Assembly: GCA_965227155.1 (NCBI GenBank)
Contig: OZ245731.1
Span: 2,852,001-2,916,000, forward strand
DNA: 64,000 bases
Direction of reading: 5' to 3'
Source: UBA6059 sp965227155
GTDB taxonomy: Bacteria; Bacteroidota; Bacteroidia; Cytophagales; Cyclobacteriaceae
The position numbers and the translations under genes were made by a program. Within the stretch, counting starts at the first letter, position 1. Each line of letters begins with the position of its first letter. This document shows, piece after piece, positions 1-8,900 of the stretch. The notes under the pieces were generated by a model, which saw only the letters and a list, made by a program, of their open reading frames with translations, did not search any database and was not told the DNA's origin.

Positions 1-195
1 ATCAAGGCCAATATCCCCGTCCCCATCCTGGAAATCTATCGTTAGAATCAGCGAATCTGTACCATTATCAATTTCCCTATACTTGAGGTCATTGAAAGCA
101 ATACTGGGCGTATTGGGAAATTCCTCGGGCGGATAGCAGGAGGCCACAGCTATAATCAGAAAAAGATATAAAAAGGTATGCTTTAAAGGGATCAT
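1..195 (-). CDS. Lipoprotein, N-terminal part (gene runs off the left edge)
   Basis: The minus strand reads from ATG at 195 to the window edge without a stop, giving 65 residues. Residues 1-19 form a hydrophobic signal peptide ending in VASC, a lipobox with Cys20 as the probable lipidated residue. Residues 56-65 read DFQDGDGDIGLD-like, an acidic repeat common at the start of Bacteroidota hypothetical lipoproteins. No enzymatic domain is visible in the part present. It diverges from the LuxE-family gene. Function unknown; the assignment as an exported lipoprotein is inferred from the signal. Confidence 0.75.
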   Translation of the reverse strand, partial: MIPLKHTFLYLFLIIAVASCYPPEEFPNTPSIAFNDLKYREIDNGTDSLILTIDFQDGDGDIGLD

Positions 196-350
196 TTTAT
201 CACACATTCTCAATGACTCAGTTGCATCTTAAGGCTTACAAGGCAAGAAGTTATACAATTTTTTGCCTTCTTAAAGGTTTAGGCCTGTTGATTGATAACT
301 TTGCATTAATCAAATTTAAAGACAACCGGGCTAATTCCTTCCCTTACAAC

Positions 351-1340
351 GTGCAAACAGATAAAACGATTAAAGAATTCAAGGAAAATTTACTTACACT
401 CAAATCAAATGAATTTGAGGCCTTTTGTATTGAAGTCTTTCGTTTTCAGCTTAAGCACAATCCGGTTTATCAGTCATATGTAAGGCATTTGAAAGTAGAT
501 GCTCATCAGGTTCGCAGCCTTATGGAGATTCCCTTTTTGCCCATCGAGTTCTTTAAGTCACAGGAGGTCAAATCGGGCCAATGGAATACTTTGATGGTTT
601 TCAAGAGCAGTGGCACCACGGGTATGTCAAGAAGTCAACACCTGGTTGATGACCTTGCTTTTTACCTGTCGAATACAGTAGATATTTTTGAACATTTTTA
701 TGGTAATCTATCGGAGTGGGAGGTTATTGCGCTACTGCCTTCATACCAGGAGCAGGGACACTCTTCTTTGATTGCCATGGTGGATCATTTCATTAATTTA
801 TCTACTTCACCGCAATCCGGGTATTACAAACCGCAATCAGAAGCATTGCATGAATTGCTGTCCCAGAATAGCTGCCAGAAAAGACTACTGATCGGGGTTA
901 CTTATGCCCTTATGGACATGGCTGAAGAAGGAAAAACTATTTCACCGGACACTGTAGTTATGGAAACCGGAGGAATGAAGGGCCGCAGAAGGGAAATCAC
1001 TCGATTTGAGCTTCACAATGTCTTAAAATCAGGGCTTGGTGTCGATGCTATACATAGCGAATATGGTATGACAGAGCTGTTTTCACAGGCTTATGCAAAG
1101 GAAGCCGGGGTTTTCGTACCTGCACCCACCATGAAAATTCTGATCAGGGATATCAATGATCCATTTGCATACCTGGAACCGGACACTACAGGTGCAATCA
1201 ATATAGTTGACCTGGCTAATATCCATTCATGTGCCTTTGTAGAAACCAGGGATATAGGTAGGAAAAGTGGGGAGGAAAATTTTCAGGTGCTGGGCCGAAT
1301 GGATAACTCTGATATCAGGGGATGCAGCCTTCTCTATTAA
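351..1340 (+). CDS. LuxE-family acyl-protein synthetase / AMP-ligase-like protein
   Basis: Belongs to the LuxE / acyl-protein synthetase family (PF04443), which activates acyl groups through an adenylate and is related to PaaK ligases. Counting from the first ATG at 213, the family signatures are SSGTTG (132-137, nucleotide loop), ETGGMKGRRREITR (251-264), SEYGMTEL (282-289) and the C-terminal GRMDNSDIRGCSLLY. The open frame begins at 213, but the first 46 residues look non-family and include a promoter-like TAACTTTG (296-303), so I prefer GTG at 351 (329 aa); ATG 213 stays possible. No luxC-like reductase is adjacent, so the acyl substrate is unknown. A role in surface-sugar or lipid modification would be a guess. 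Confidence 0.8.
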   Translation: MQTDKTIKEFKENLLTLKSNEFEAFCIEVFRFQLKHNPVYQSYVRHLKVDAHQVRSLMEIPFLPIEFFKSQEVKSGQWNTLMVFKSSGTTGMSRSQHLVDDLAFYLSNTVDIFEHFYGNLSEWEVIALLPSYQEQGHSSLIAMVDHFINLSTSPQSGYYKPQSEALHELLSQNSCQKRLLIGVTYALMDMAEEGKTISPDTVVMETGGMKGRRREITRFELHNVLKSGLGVDAIHSEYGMTELFSQAYAKEAGVFVPAPTMKILIRDINDPFAYLEPDTTGAINIVDLANIHSCAFVETRDIGRKSGEENFQVLGRMDNSDIRGCSLLY

Positions 1341-1457
1341 TATTTCTATAATTTTTTGTACTATATACCGTTAAGTTTATCGATTTCAAATCAGTAATCT
1401 AAAAAAATTTGAACTCAATGGTTATTTCCATATATTTAAAATCTAAATCAAGCACTC

Positions 1458-1586
1458 ATGAAAATCAGACTTCTCATTGCCGTTCTATTTGTCTTTAGTC
1501 TTGCTGTAGCTTGCACGCAAAAAACATGTCCTACTTATGCTAAAGAGGATGTGCAAATAGAAAAGACCAAGAAAGTAAGAGTATAA
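1458..1586 (+). CDS. Small lipoprotein, 42 aa
   Basis: ATG at 1458 opens a 42-residue frame ending at TAA 1584-1586. Residues 1-18 are a clean signal peptide with lipobox LAVAC (Cys19), followed by TQKTCPTYAKEDV and a lysine-rich end. The CPTYAK motif after the lipobox recurs, as far as I recall, in very small Cytophagales lipoproteins. It is a lone plus-strand gene between luxE-like and the convergent regulator. No function can be assigned; it would end up as a mature peptide of only 24 residues on a membrane. Confidence 0.65.
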   Translation: MKIRLLIAVLFVFSLAVACTQKTCPTYAKEDVQIEKTKKVRV

Positions 1587-1620
1587 GAAATTCTTTATAG
1601 ATGATTTGTGCAGATGTCCA

Positions 1621-2778
1621 TTAGATGTCTGCATATTTTTTTACGTCCTCCTCTGAAACTTCCTCACCAGACATAATCACCAGCCGCTCGATTGTATTAC
1701 GCAATTGACGAATATTTCCTGTCCAGTCTCCCGTCATTAATAGCTTAATAGCTTCTTCTGAAATGGATTTTTTGGCTGCCCCATATTCTGCAGCTATATC
1801 TTCTAAAAACTTGTTGACTAATAGCGGAATATCATCCTTACGATCTTTTAAAGCAGGTACCTTAATTAATATTACACTGAGCCTGTGATACAAATCCTCT
1901 CTAAACTTTTTAAGCTCTATCTCTTCCTTAAGATCTTTGTTGGTAGCGGCAATGACCCTTACATCGACTTTAATTTCTTTGTCACCACCTACCCTCGTGA
2001 TCTTATTTTCTTGTAACGCCCTGAGCACTTTAGCCTGGGCAGACAGGCTCATATCACCGATTTCATCCAGAAACAGTGTGCCCCCATTGGCTTGTTCAAA
2101 TTTTCCTATACGTTGCTTATGAGCAGAAGTAAAGGAGCCTTTTTCATGCCCAAAAAGCTCACTTTCGATCAACTCCGACGGTATGGCGGCGCAATTAACC
2201 TCCACCAGTGGTGATTTGGCTCTATTGCTTTGTTTGTGGATTTCTCTTGCCACTAATTCCTTGCCGGTGCCATTAGCTCCTGTGATCAACACCCTGGCAT
2301 CAGTGGTAGAAACTTTTTCTATCATTTCCTTGATTTCCAGCATGGGTTCTGACTCTCCAATCATATCGTATTTACGGGATACCTTCTGCTTTAGGCTTTT
2401 GGTTTCTGTAATTAATGAGGACTTGTCCAGTGCGTTGCGAATGGTTAGCAACATTCGATTGAGGTCTGGCGGCTTAGGGATAAAATCAAAAGCCCCTTTT
2501 TTGGTAGCTTCCACTGCAGTTTCAATTGTGCCATGGGCAGAGATCATGATAAACTGCGTATCAGGAACCACTTTCATGGCCTTTTCCAGCACTTCAAGCC
2601 CATCCATTTTGGGCATTTTGATGTCACATAGCACCACATCGTAGGCGTTGGCAATTATTTTTTCGAGACCTGACTGACCATTTTCAGCCTCGTCCACCTC
2701 GTATTTTTCGTATTCCAGGATTTCGCGTAGCGACCGGCGAATGGCCGCCTCATCATCAAGTATTAATATCTTTGGCAT
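1621..2778 (-). CDS. NtrC-like response regulator with AAA+ domain, no DNA-binding domain
   Basis: A 385-residue two-domain protein. Residues 1-120 form a receiver with acidic pocket DDE (8-10), phospho-acceptor Asp52 and Lys102. Residues 135-370 are a sigma54-activator AAA+ domain with Walker A GANGTGKE (167-174), Walker B FLDEIGD (236-242) and arginine-finger region. Two oddities: the sigma54-contact loop, normally GAFTGA, reads GSFTSA (214-219), and the protein stops after the AAA+ domain with no Fis-type helix-turn-helix. It may act without direct DNA binding or not through sigma54. The frame extends upstream to 2865, but those 29 codons lie inside the RNase P RNA, so ATG 2778 (MPKILILDDE) is the start, about 18 nt after rnpB. 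Confidence 0.9.
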   Translation of the reverse strand: MPKILILDDEAAIRRSLREILEYEKYEVDEAENGQSGLEKIIANAYDVVLCDIKMPKMDGLEVLEKAMKVVPDTQFIMISAHGTIETAVEATKKGAFDFIPKPPDLNRMLLTIRNALDKSSLITETKSLKQKVSRKYDMIGESEPMLEIKEMIEKVSTTDARVLITGANGTGKELVAREIHKQSNRAKSPLVEVNCAAIPSELIESELFGHEKGSFTSAHKQRIGKFEQANGGTLFLDEIGDMSLSAQAKVLRALQENKITRVGGDKEIKVDVRVIAATNKDLKEEIELKKFREDLYHRLSVILIKVPALKDRKDDIPLLVNKFLEDIAAEYGAAKKSISEEAIKLLMTGDWTGNIRQLRNTIERLVIMSGEEVSEEDVKKYADI

Positions 2779-2795
2779 GTTGTGTTCTTTAAAAA

Positions 2796-3166
2796 TAAGC
2801 AAGTCTGTAAGCCGGGTTCTGTTTCCAATATATGGACGCTTATCATTTATCTGGTCCCGATACATCGGGATCTAACGATCTACCCATTCAGCTGGTATTG
2901 GAGCGAGCCACTCCATCCTAAAAGGAGCCAAACTTATTTGATCTTTCAACCCGTAAGGTTTACCCTGCCTTCGATATCACTATCAAAGCGGTGAGCTCTT
3001 ACCTCACCTTTTCACCCTTATCCCGATTTTCACCGGGACGGTATATTTTCTGTGGCACTTTCTATTCCAGACTACTGTCTGGATCTTCCAGTTAAGAAGT
3101 ACGGCGCTCTGTGTTGCCCGGACTTTCCTCTCCGATTTTCACCGGAACGATAAGCCGACTTGCTTA
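2796..3166 (-). ncRNA. rnpB: RNase P RNA (bacterial type A)
   Basis: The minus strand carries the universal RNase P RNA core: GAGGAAAGTCCGGGC near the 5' side and ACAGAACCCGGCTTACAG near the 3' end, which form the P4 region. The ends pair as P1: TAAGCAAGTC at the 5' end (complement of 3157-3166) with GACTTGCTTA at the 3' end (complement of 2796-2805). Internal landmarks such as AGGGTGAAAAGGTGAGGTAAGAGCTCACCG match the usual P7-P11 region (split here: AGGGTGAAAAGG then TGAGGTAAGAGCTCACCG). Length about 371 nt is normal. It catalyses 5' maturation of tRNAs. Exact ends are inferred from P1. Confidence 0.95.
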
Positions 3167-3190
3167 AAATTTTTACGAAGGTATCAAGAA

Positions 3191-3592
3191 TTAGTTCACG
3201 TCTTTACCTGTGATCTTAAACTCGTACTCATCAGCGACATTTGCTACCTCAATGATGACCTCTTTAAGGAGTGCCTCGGTGCAATTGTCAAGATAAGTGG
3301 CTGATTCAACCTTTAAGTAATCATCTTCACCAATGATAAATTTTGAATGAATCAGGCTTTGTGTTTCACGAAGAATCGAAGCATAATCAATGTTTTCTTC
3401 TACATGGCATACTTTGGAAGTAAACTCCACTACCTCCCGCTCATATTTTTCATGCTTGTATTTCTTTCCAACTACAGCCTGAAAACGCTCATCGGGAAGC
3501 TTTACTACAATTACAGACCTGTTATTATCATATTCGGAGTATTGGCCGTCAATTTCGTCGGCAAATTTTTGCATGAAGCTATTGAAATCCAT
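3191..3592 (-). CDS. Conserved-looking hypothetical protein, 133 aa
   Basis: Soluble, acidic 133-residue protein beginning MDFNSFMQKFADEI. No signal peptide or membrane segment. The alternation of an N-terminal helix, beta-strand-rich middle (VIVVKLPDERFQAVVG) and a C-terminal helix (ALLKEVIIEVANVADEYE) is reminiscent of small secretion-chaperone/YbjN-like folds, but that is only a fold impression. It lies just upstream of rnpB on the same strand (24 nt), so a promoter in front of it could also drive rnpB. I do not recognise the family. Confidence 0.7.
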   Translation of the reverse strand: MDFNSFMQKFADEIDGQYSEYDNNRSVIVVKLPDERFQAVVGKKYKHEKYEREVVEFTSKVCHVEENIDYASILRETQSLIHSKFIIGEDDYLKVESATYLDNCTEALLKEVIIEVANVADEYEFKITGKDVN

Positions 3593-3668
3593 ATCAGTTG
3601 GGTTTTAAAATTATTAAGGTAAGCAATTATTTTAATTCAGATATTAATTTCCGGTTACTTTACGTCGC

Positions 3669-4607
3669 TTACTTAAATTTTACAAATAAGGCTCCATATC
3701 CGAACTTCTCTTTTTGGGCATCCTGAAAATAGGAAATATGTGGGTGACCGCTCAATTTCTTTTGAATTTGATGCTTTAAAGTGCCATTACCTACACCGTG
3801 GATAAAGGTCATATCGGGGACTCCTGCAACAATAGCAGCGTCAAGTCTTTTCTCGAAATAATCCAGCTGATAGGCTAGCTTATCACCAGATGACATATGA
3901 TCATGGTCTTCCATCAATGCTTCCATATGCAGGTCAACAATAGTGTCAGCGGTTGGAGGTAAATCGCTAGGATTAGTTTCTGATTTGGTATGCTCGAAAA
4001 AGGCATTCTTTAGGGTATCCGCTTCTATGCTTTGCGGTTGCTCCGATAAATTGAACAGTTTACCTTTCTTATCAATCAAGGGTAAAGGCATGGACTCCTG
4101 AACCAGCCAGTTTTTCTTGATCCTGATATCTTTTAAGACCGGCTTGGGTGGTGTATCGATTGATTTGTGCAAGGGTATCCAGCTGAGCCAATATTCAGGG
4201 AGCTTTGATAAAGACCAGTGGTGCAGGATTACAAACGATTGAGCGTCCAGTTGCCCATGTAAGATCAGCCGGTACTTGTCTGCTGCTTTTTCATAACAGC
4301 TGAAGTAAATGGCCTGGCTCGTTTGATTGATGAGGTATGAACTGTAATTATTTTGATTATCCTGAGTGAAAGCATAAAATAGGCTGCCATCAATTGATTT
4401 TTCAGCCTTTTGACCAGCTTCTTCATTCTTTTGAAAATGCTCTTTTTCATCCCGGTGAATGACTACCAATTCTTTATCCAATATCGGAATGATGAAACCA
4501 TCTTCAATTTCAACTTCTACTATGTTTTTCTGGATGCCTCGTACGATACCCTCTTCTTTTCCGGTAAGCACCCTTACCTTATCGCCTATAGAAATTGATT
4601 TACTCAT
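3669..4607 (-). CDS. DUF2027 / Smr-domain protein
   Basis: 312 residues. The N-terminus (about 5-50, ISIGDKVRVLTGKEEGIVRG) is a small beta-barrel like those in DUF2027 and MutS2-type proteins. Residues about 75-190 form the DUF2027 core. The C-terminus (about 225-312) is a Smr domain with DLHMEAL and the loop HGVGNGTLKHQI; Smr domains are nicking nucleases or RNA/DNA-binding modules of the MutS2 family. It overlaps the upstream photolyase gene by 4 nt (ATGA), so the two are translationally coupled. Likely a nucleic-acid-processing protein; the substrate is not evident. Confidence 0.85.
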   Translation of the reverse strand: MSKSISIGDKVRVLTGKEEGIVRGIQKNIVEVEIEDGFIIPILDKELVVIHRDEKEHFQKNEEAGQKAEKSIDGSLFYAFTQDNQNNYSSYLINQTSQAIYFSCYEKAADKYRLILHGQLDAQSFVILHHWSLSKLPEYWLSWIPLHKSIDTPPKPVLKDIRIKKNWLVQESMPLPLIDKKGKLFNLSEQPQSIEADTLKNAFFEHTKSETNPSDLPPTADTIVDLHMEALMEDHDHMSSGDKLAYQLDYFEKRLDAAIVAGVPDMTFIHGVGNGTLKHQIQKKLSGHPHISYFQDAQKEKFGYGALFVKFK

Positions 4608-5905
4608 GCCAATGCTTCTTTGAAAGTATCCAGTGCCCTTTGTCTGGCATCCTTGTGGTCTACCATAGGTTCAGGATACTGATCGGTGCCATATTCAGGC
4701 ACCCATTTTTTTATATAAGTTTTATCCTTGTCAAATTTATCAGTTTGTGAATAAGGATTGAAAATCCGGAAATAAGGTTGCGCATCGGTGCCTGATCCTG
4801 CTGCCCATTGCCAGCCGCCATTATTACTTGACAGCTCATAATCAAGCAATTTTTTGGCAAAATAAGCTTCGCCCCATCGCCAGTCAATTAGCAGGTGCTT
4901 GGTCAGAAAGCTGGCAACTATCATTCTTACCCTATTGTGCATATAGCCAGTACTGTTCAGTTCCCTCATACCGGCATCCACAATCGGGTAGCCGGTTTTG
5001 CCGGCACACCATTTTTCAAAATCGGCCTTATTGTTTCTCCATGGGATATTATCATACTTGGATTTGAAAGCCTGGTCGACCACATGTGGAAAGTTGGCAA
5101 GGATCATCATATAAAACTCACGCCAGATGAGTTCGTTAAGCCAGGCATCATTGAGTTTTAAGGCGCGCTTTACTGCTTCACGTACGCTTACCGTACCAAA
5201 CCTTAAATGGAGACCCAACCGACTCGTTCCGTCCTGCGCTGGAAAATTCCTCAGTTCATCGTACCGGCTAATCACTTTTTCCTTGAATTTGAGCGGAGGT
5301 ATTTCCACACTGCTTTCTTCAAATCCCATATCCTGTAAAGAGGGCATGTCCAGCGCTTCAATTTTTGCCAGATTGCCATAATGCTTGCTGCACTGGTACT
5401 GGTCGAGGTTCATAGATTTGAACTTCTCCATCCAGGCATTCTTATATGGCGTGAATACCTTATATGGATCACCGGCATTGGTAGTGATTTCTGCTTTCTC
5501 AAATATTACCTGGTCTTTAAAGTCATTGAGTCTGATGTTTTTTGATTTCAAAAGCGAATGAATTTTTTCATCACGCTCTGTAGCATAGGGTTCATAATCC
5601 CTGTTGGTAAAAATCTCTGCTATTTCATAATCATCAAGCAGCTGATTGAAGGCGTTTTCCGGAGTGTCGTATATTACCTTAATACTGCTACCATTTTGCT
5701 CCAGTTCCATTTTCATCTGATTGATCACCCTATGAATAAATGTCACTCGTGCATCGGTTTTATCCTCTAAATCGTCGAGAATATGTTTATCGAAAATAAA
5801 CAATGGCAATACCGGATGGTCTCCGGATAAAGCATAGTAGAACCCAGCATTGTCTTCAAGTCTAAGATCACGGCGAAACCAAAAGATTGATATTTTTTTG
5901 CTCAT
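4604..5905 (-). CDS. phr: Deoxyribodipyrimidine photolyase (cryptochrome/photolyase family)
   Basis: 433 residues. Repairs UV-induced cyclobutane pyrimidine dimers using light. The N-terminal Rossmann domain starts ISIFWFRRDLRLEDNAGF; the FAD-binding C-terminal half carries TSRLGLHLRFGTVS, LNELIWREFYMMIL, WCAGKTGYPIVDAGMREL, GYMHNRVRMIVASFL and NGGWQWAAGSGTDAQPYFR, all class I photolyase hallmarks including the Trp-rich electron path. The frame extends to 5989 but ATG 5905 (MSKKISIFWFRRD) is the family start. It is 37 nt downstream of tamB and overlaps the Smr gene, so the three probably form one transcript. Confidence 0.93.
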   Translation of the reverse strand: MSKKISIFWFRRDLRLEDNAGFYYALSGDHPVLPLFIFDKHILDDLEDKTDARVTFIHRVINQMKMELEQNGSSIKVIYDTPENAFNQLLDDYEIAEIFTNRDYEPYATERDEKIHSLLKSKNIRLNDFKDQVIFEKAEITTNAGDPYKVFTPYKNAWMEKFKSMNLDQYQCSKHYGNLAKIEALDMPSLQDMGFEESSVEIPPLKFKEKVISRYDELRNFPAQDGTSRLGLHLRFGTVSVREAVKRALKLNDAWLNELIWREFYMMILANFPHVVDQAFKSKYDNIPWRNNKADFEKWCAGKTGYPIVDAGMRELNSTGYMHNRVRMIVASFLTKHLLIDWRWGEAYFAKKLLDYELSSNNGGWQWAAGSGTDAQPYFRIFNPYSQTDKFDKDKTYIKKWVPEYGTDQYPEPMVDHKDARQRALDTFKEALA

Positions 5906-5942
5906 AATAGTTGTACAACTGCACCCCCGACAACAAGGTTTT

Positions 5943-8900
5943 TTAATTTCTGGCCGTTGGGTCGGGTTCAGGTTCTTTTTTATCCTCAATGCGATCTTTG
6001 ATTCTGGAGATCACATTTTTTAACTGGTCAAAGCTTTTGATGTATTGCAAACTAAAGCCTGTTTCATTGATAGAATTATTTAGGCCCGAAAATGCATTCT
6101 GATCTATGCGGTTAAACATCTTCACGCGTAATTTCCCATCGGGCGTAAGCAGGTATTCTACGGTCCAATCACCCAAAATAGAAGCCAGATCTGACTGGTT
6201 GGTGTTGGGGTTGAAGAAGCCACCATCACGGCTTACGCGCAGGCGCCCATCGAAAAAAGTATAAGCCAGCCTAAGCTGAAAGGTATTGAGTGCATCTTCA
6301 TCAAGGCTATTGAGATCGACATCTATCTCCAGGTTTTCATCAACTTGCGTGATCCAGTAGCTCAGTTGATTGGACACAAATTCGCTCACGCTGTTGCCAA
6401 TGGTTTGGCCGCCGGCTACACTAAAGCTATTCTCCGGGGATAGCCTTCTTAGTATGATAAGACTAAAAACCTGCCGCTTTAACTCTTGCTCATCTGATTC
6501 TATCCGGCTTTTAAAGCCATTTACCAGCGCATTGAGTGATACCGCTGTTCCATTTTGTAATAGGATATTGTCCGGATAATCTTCAAAATCAATATCAAAT
6601 GTGATTTCCGGTTGCAGCATTTCGCCCTGTAGGTTCAAGGTTACAGTGGCCGGGTATTTTCTTCTCACAGCCGGAGAATTTAGACTTTCCTCATCAAGGG
6701 TAGCCATCAACGGGGCCATAGAAACTAACTGGCTATATTCTGCATCAATATTGAGGATGGCCCCATAAGGATCACCATACCAGGATATCCTACTGTCTTC
6801 CCTGATGTCAAATTCCTTATTGATGATATTATACAGCGTGAAATTATAGGCACCATTCTGGATATTGAAATCGCCAAACATGTTAAAATCACCGTTGGTG
6901 TCAATTTGCAGGTCCAGATTACCATTGCCTCTGCCCCGGATAATATCACCGGATTTAATATCAAAAATTAACTCTATGTAGGCATCAGGGGTGAATTCCA
7001 GATTAAAATCAAGACTCAAGCCGGAGAGGTCAATTTCAGGCAACTCCTCTAATGCCTCCGATGGTTGACTATCAGGATGGGCCATATCCACAAATGATAT
7101 GTATTCTTCCTGATTGATGGAAGTGGTGCTCCCGAGGGGTATGGAAATCCTTGTTCCCTTTTCTGAAATGGCATTGGCGGTGATATCGAGGTTAGAAACA
7201 CTCCCCAGCAGGTTAACATTTCCTGTAGCGTATGCGGTACCATAATACAGTTCATTGTCAGTGCTGTTGGTATTCAACACCTGAAAGGCTGTCATATCAG
7301 CACTTATGTCGAGGATAAAGTTTTTAAAACCATCATGAAAAACACCCCCATTCACGTAGGCCTGGTTTCCATCCTGATCAAATACCTGCACCTGTCGCAT
7401 ACCGATCTCATTTTCCTGAAATACAATGTCACCATTGAACTCATACTCAGTTTGCAGATAGTTGATCCCAACTGTACCACCCTGTATTTCTCCGGCACCT
7501 TTTAGAATGGGATATTCCGTTGTACCTCTGATGTCAAATTTGCCATAAACCTCTCCATTGATATTGCTAAAGTTATTTCGGGCGAAGGGTTGTAGTACGT
7601 TGAGTCTGGCGCCTTTGATATCGGCAGTCATTTGCAGCTGGTTGATTGGGTCATTGGGAATGAAATAGCCGTTGATGTTGATTACCCGTTGCTCTTCACG
7701 GATGACAGATAGGGCTGTCTTTAATCTCTTTTTTTCATTTTCCCAGATGGAGGCGGACATGACATCACCAACCAAAAAACCATCTACTTTGAATGCATCG
7801 ATGGTCAGGTTATTATCAATCAAAGGAGTACCCAGGGCATTTTGAATCACTACCGAGCCATCTAGCTTGCCTTCCAGCAAAATAGGCAATACCGATCTGG
7901 TGTTGGCAATATCAAAAGCATTGATGTCGATGCTTACCACCTGATCTAGCGTATCGGCCAGTATTCCTTCTACGGCTACAGACTCCTGATCGGTGTATAG
8001 TTGCAGGTCATTAATCAGGATGTTTTGGTTAGCGAATGCTATTTTATTCTGCTCTGAGAACTTCCAGTTTTTTTCAAAAAGTGTGATATCAGATGGCTCT
8101 AGTTGCATAAGCGTAGTATCCCTAAGAAAATCGACCATGCCGTAAATGGAGGCGTAATTTTTTAGTTTCTCCTGGTCAATAGTCATTTGAAAATCAATGT
8201 GTTCACCATTCCAGATGGCTTCTACAAGTGCATTTTGGGTGGGCGTTATGTTTTGCCACTGCTGCTGTCCTGAATTAATGTAAAACATAGCCAATACCTG
8301 TGTGCTATCGGCAATTTTGGAGGTGGTCAGCTCGAACTCATTACCAGTGAAAAGTTTTTGGCCAAGGGCTAGTGTGTCTACGGAAGAAAATAATCGCAGG
8401 ATGGAGGTATTCCCATGTCTGAAGCTACCTTCAATTTTGGTGTTTTGTGAGATTTTGAAATCGTCAATAAATAGCGCGGAAAGGTTGTTGATGTTTTTGA
8501 GATCCAATTCGGCATTGATGCTATATTCGTCCAAAGCTTCCTGACCTGCATTGCTATAATACGCATCCAGTTCTACACTATTATTTTGAAAATTGAGGAT
8601 ATATTCTTTGTACAGCCTGCTGAGGTCACGGTAGACTGCCGAAAAGAGAAAATCTCCATCAATGGCAATATCTGCTACTTCAGAAAATAGACGAACCTGT
8701 CTCTGCTTTTGATTGCGAATGGAATAAAAGGTAATTGAATCGATTTGAGCGCTATGGTTGTTTCTGAAAACCGTGGTATTCAATATATCAGCAGAGCCTT
8801 CGAGACTATCCAGGTTAAAGTTTTCCAAATCCAGCCTGATATTAGACTGAATATTAAAAGGCTCTGGGTGCAGTTTGAGCGCATACAATGCTGCTGTATC

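Noticed and set aside
2183..2644. 153-codon plus-strand frame within the regulator gene
   Set aside because: Antisense to a conserved AAA+/receiver gene; no motifs.
2779..2865. N-terminal extension of the NtrC-like regulator
   Set aside because: These 29 codons are within rnpB and lack similarity to receiver domains; ATG 2778 gives the family start.
2782..2994. Open frame on the plus strand across rnpB
   Set aside because: It lies inside the RNase P RNA gene on the opposite strand.
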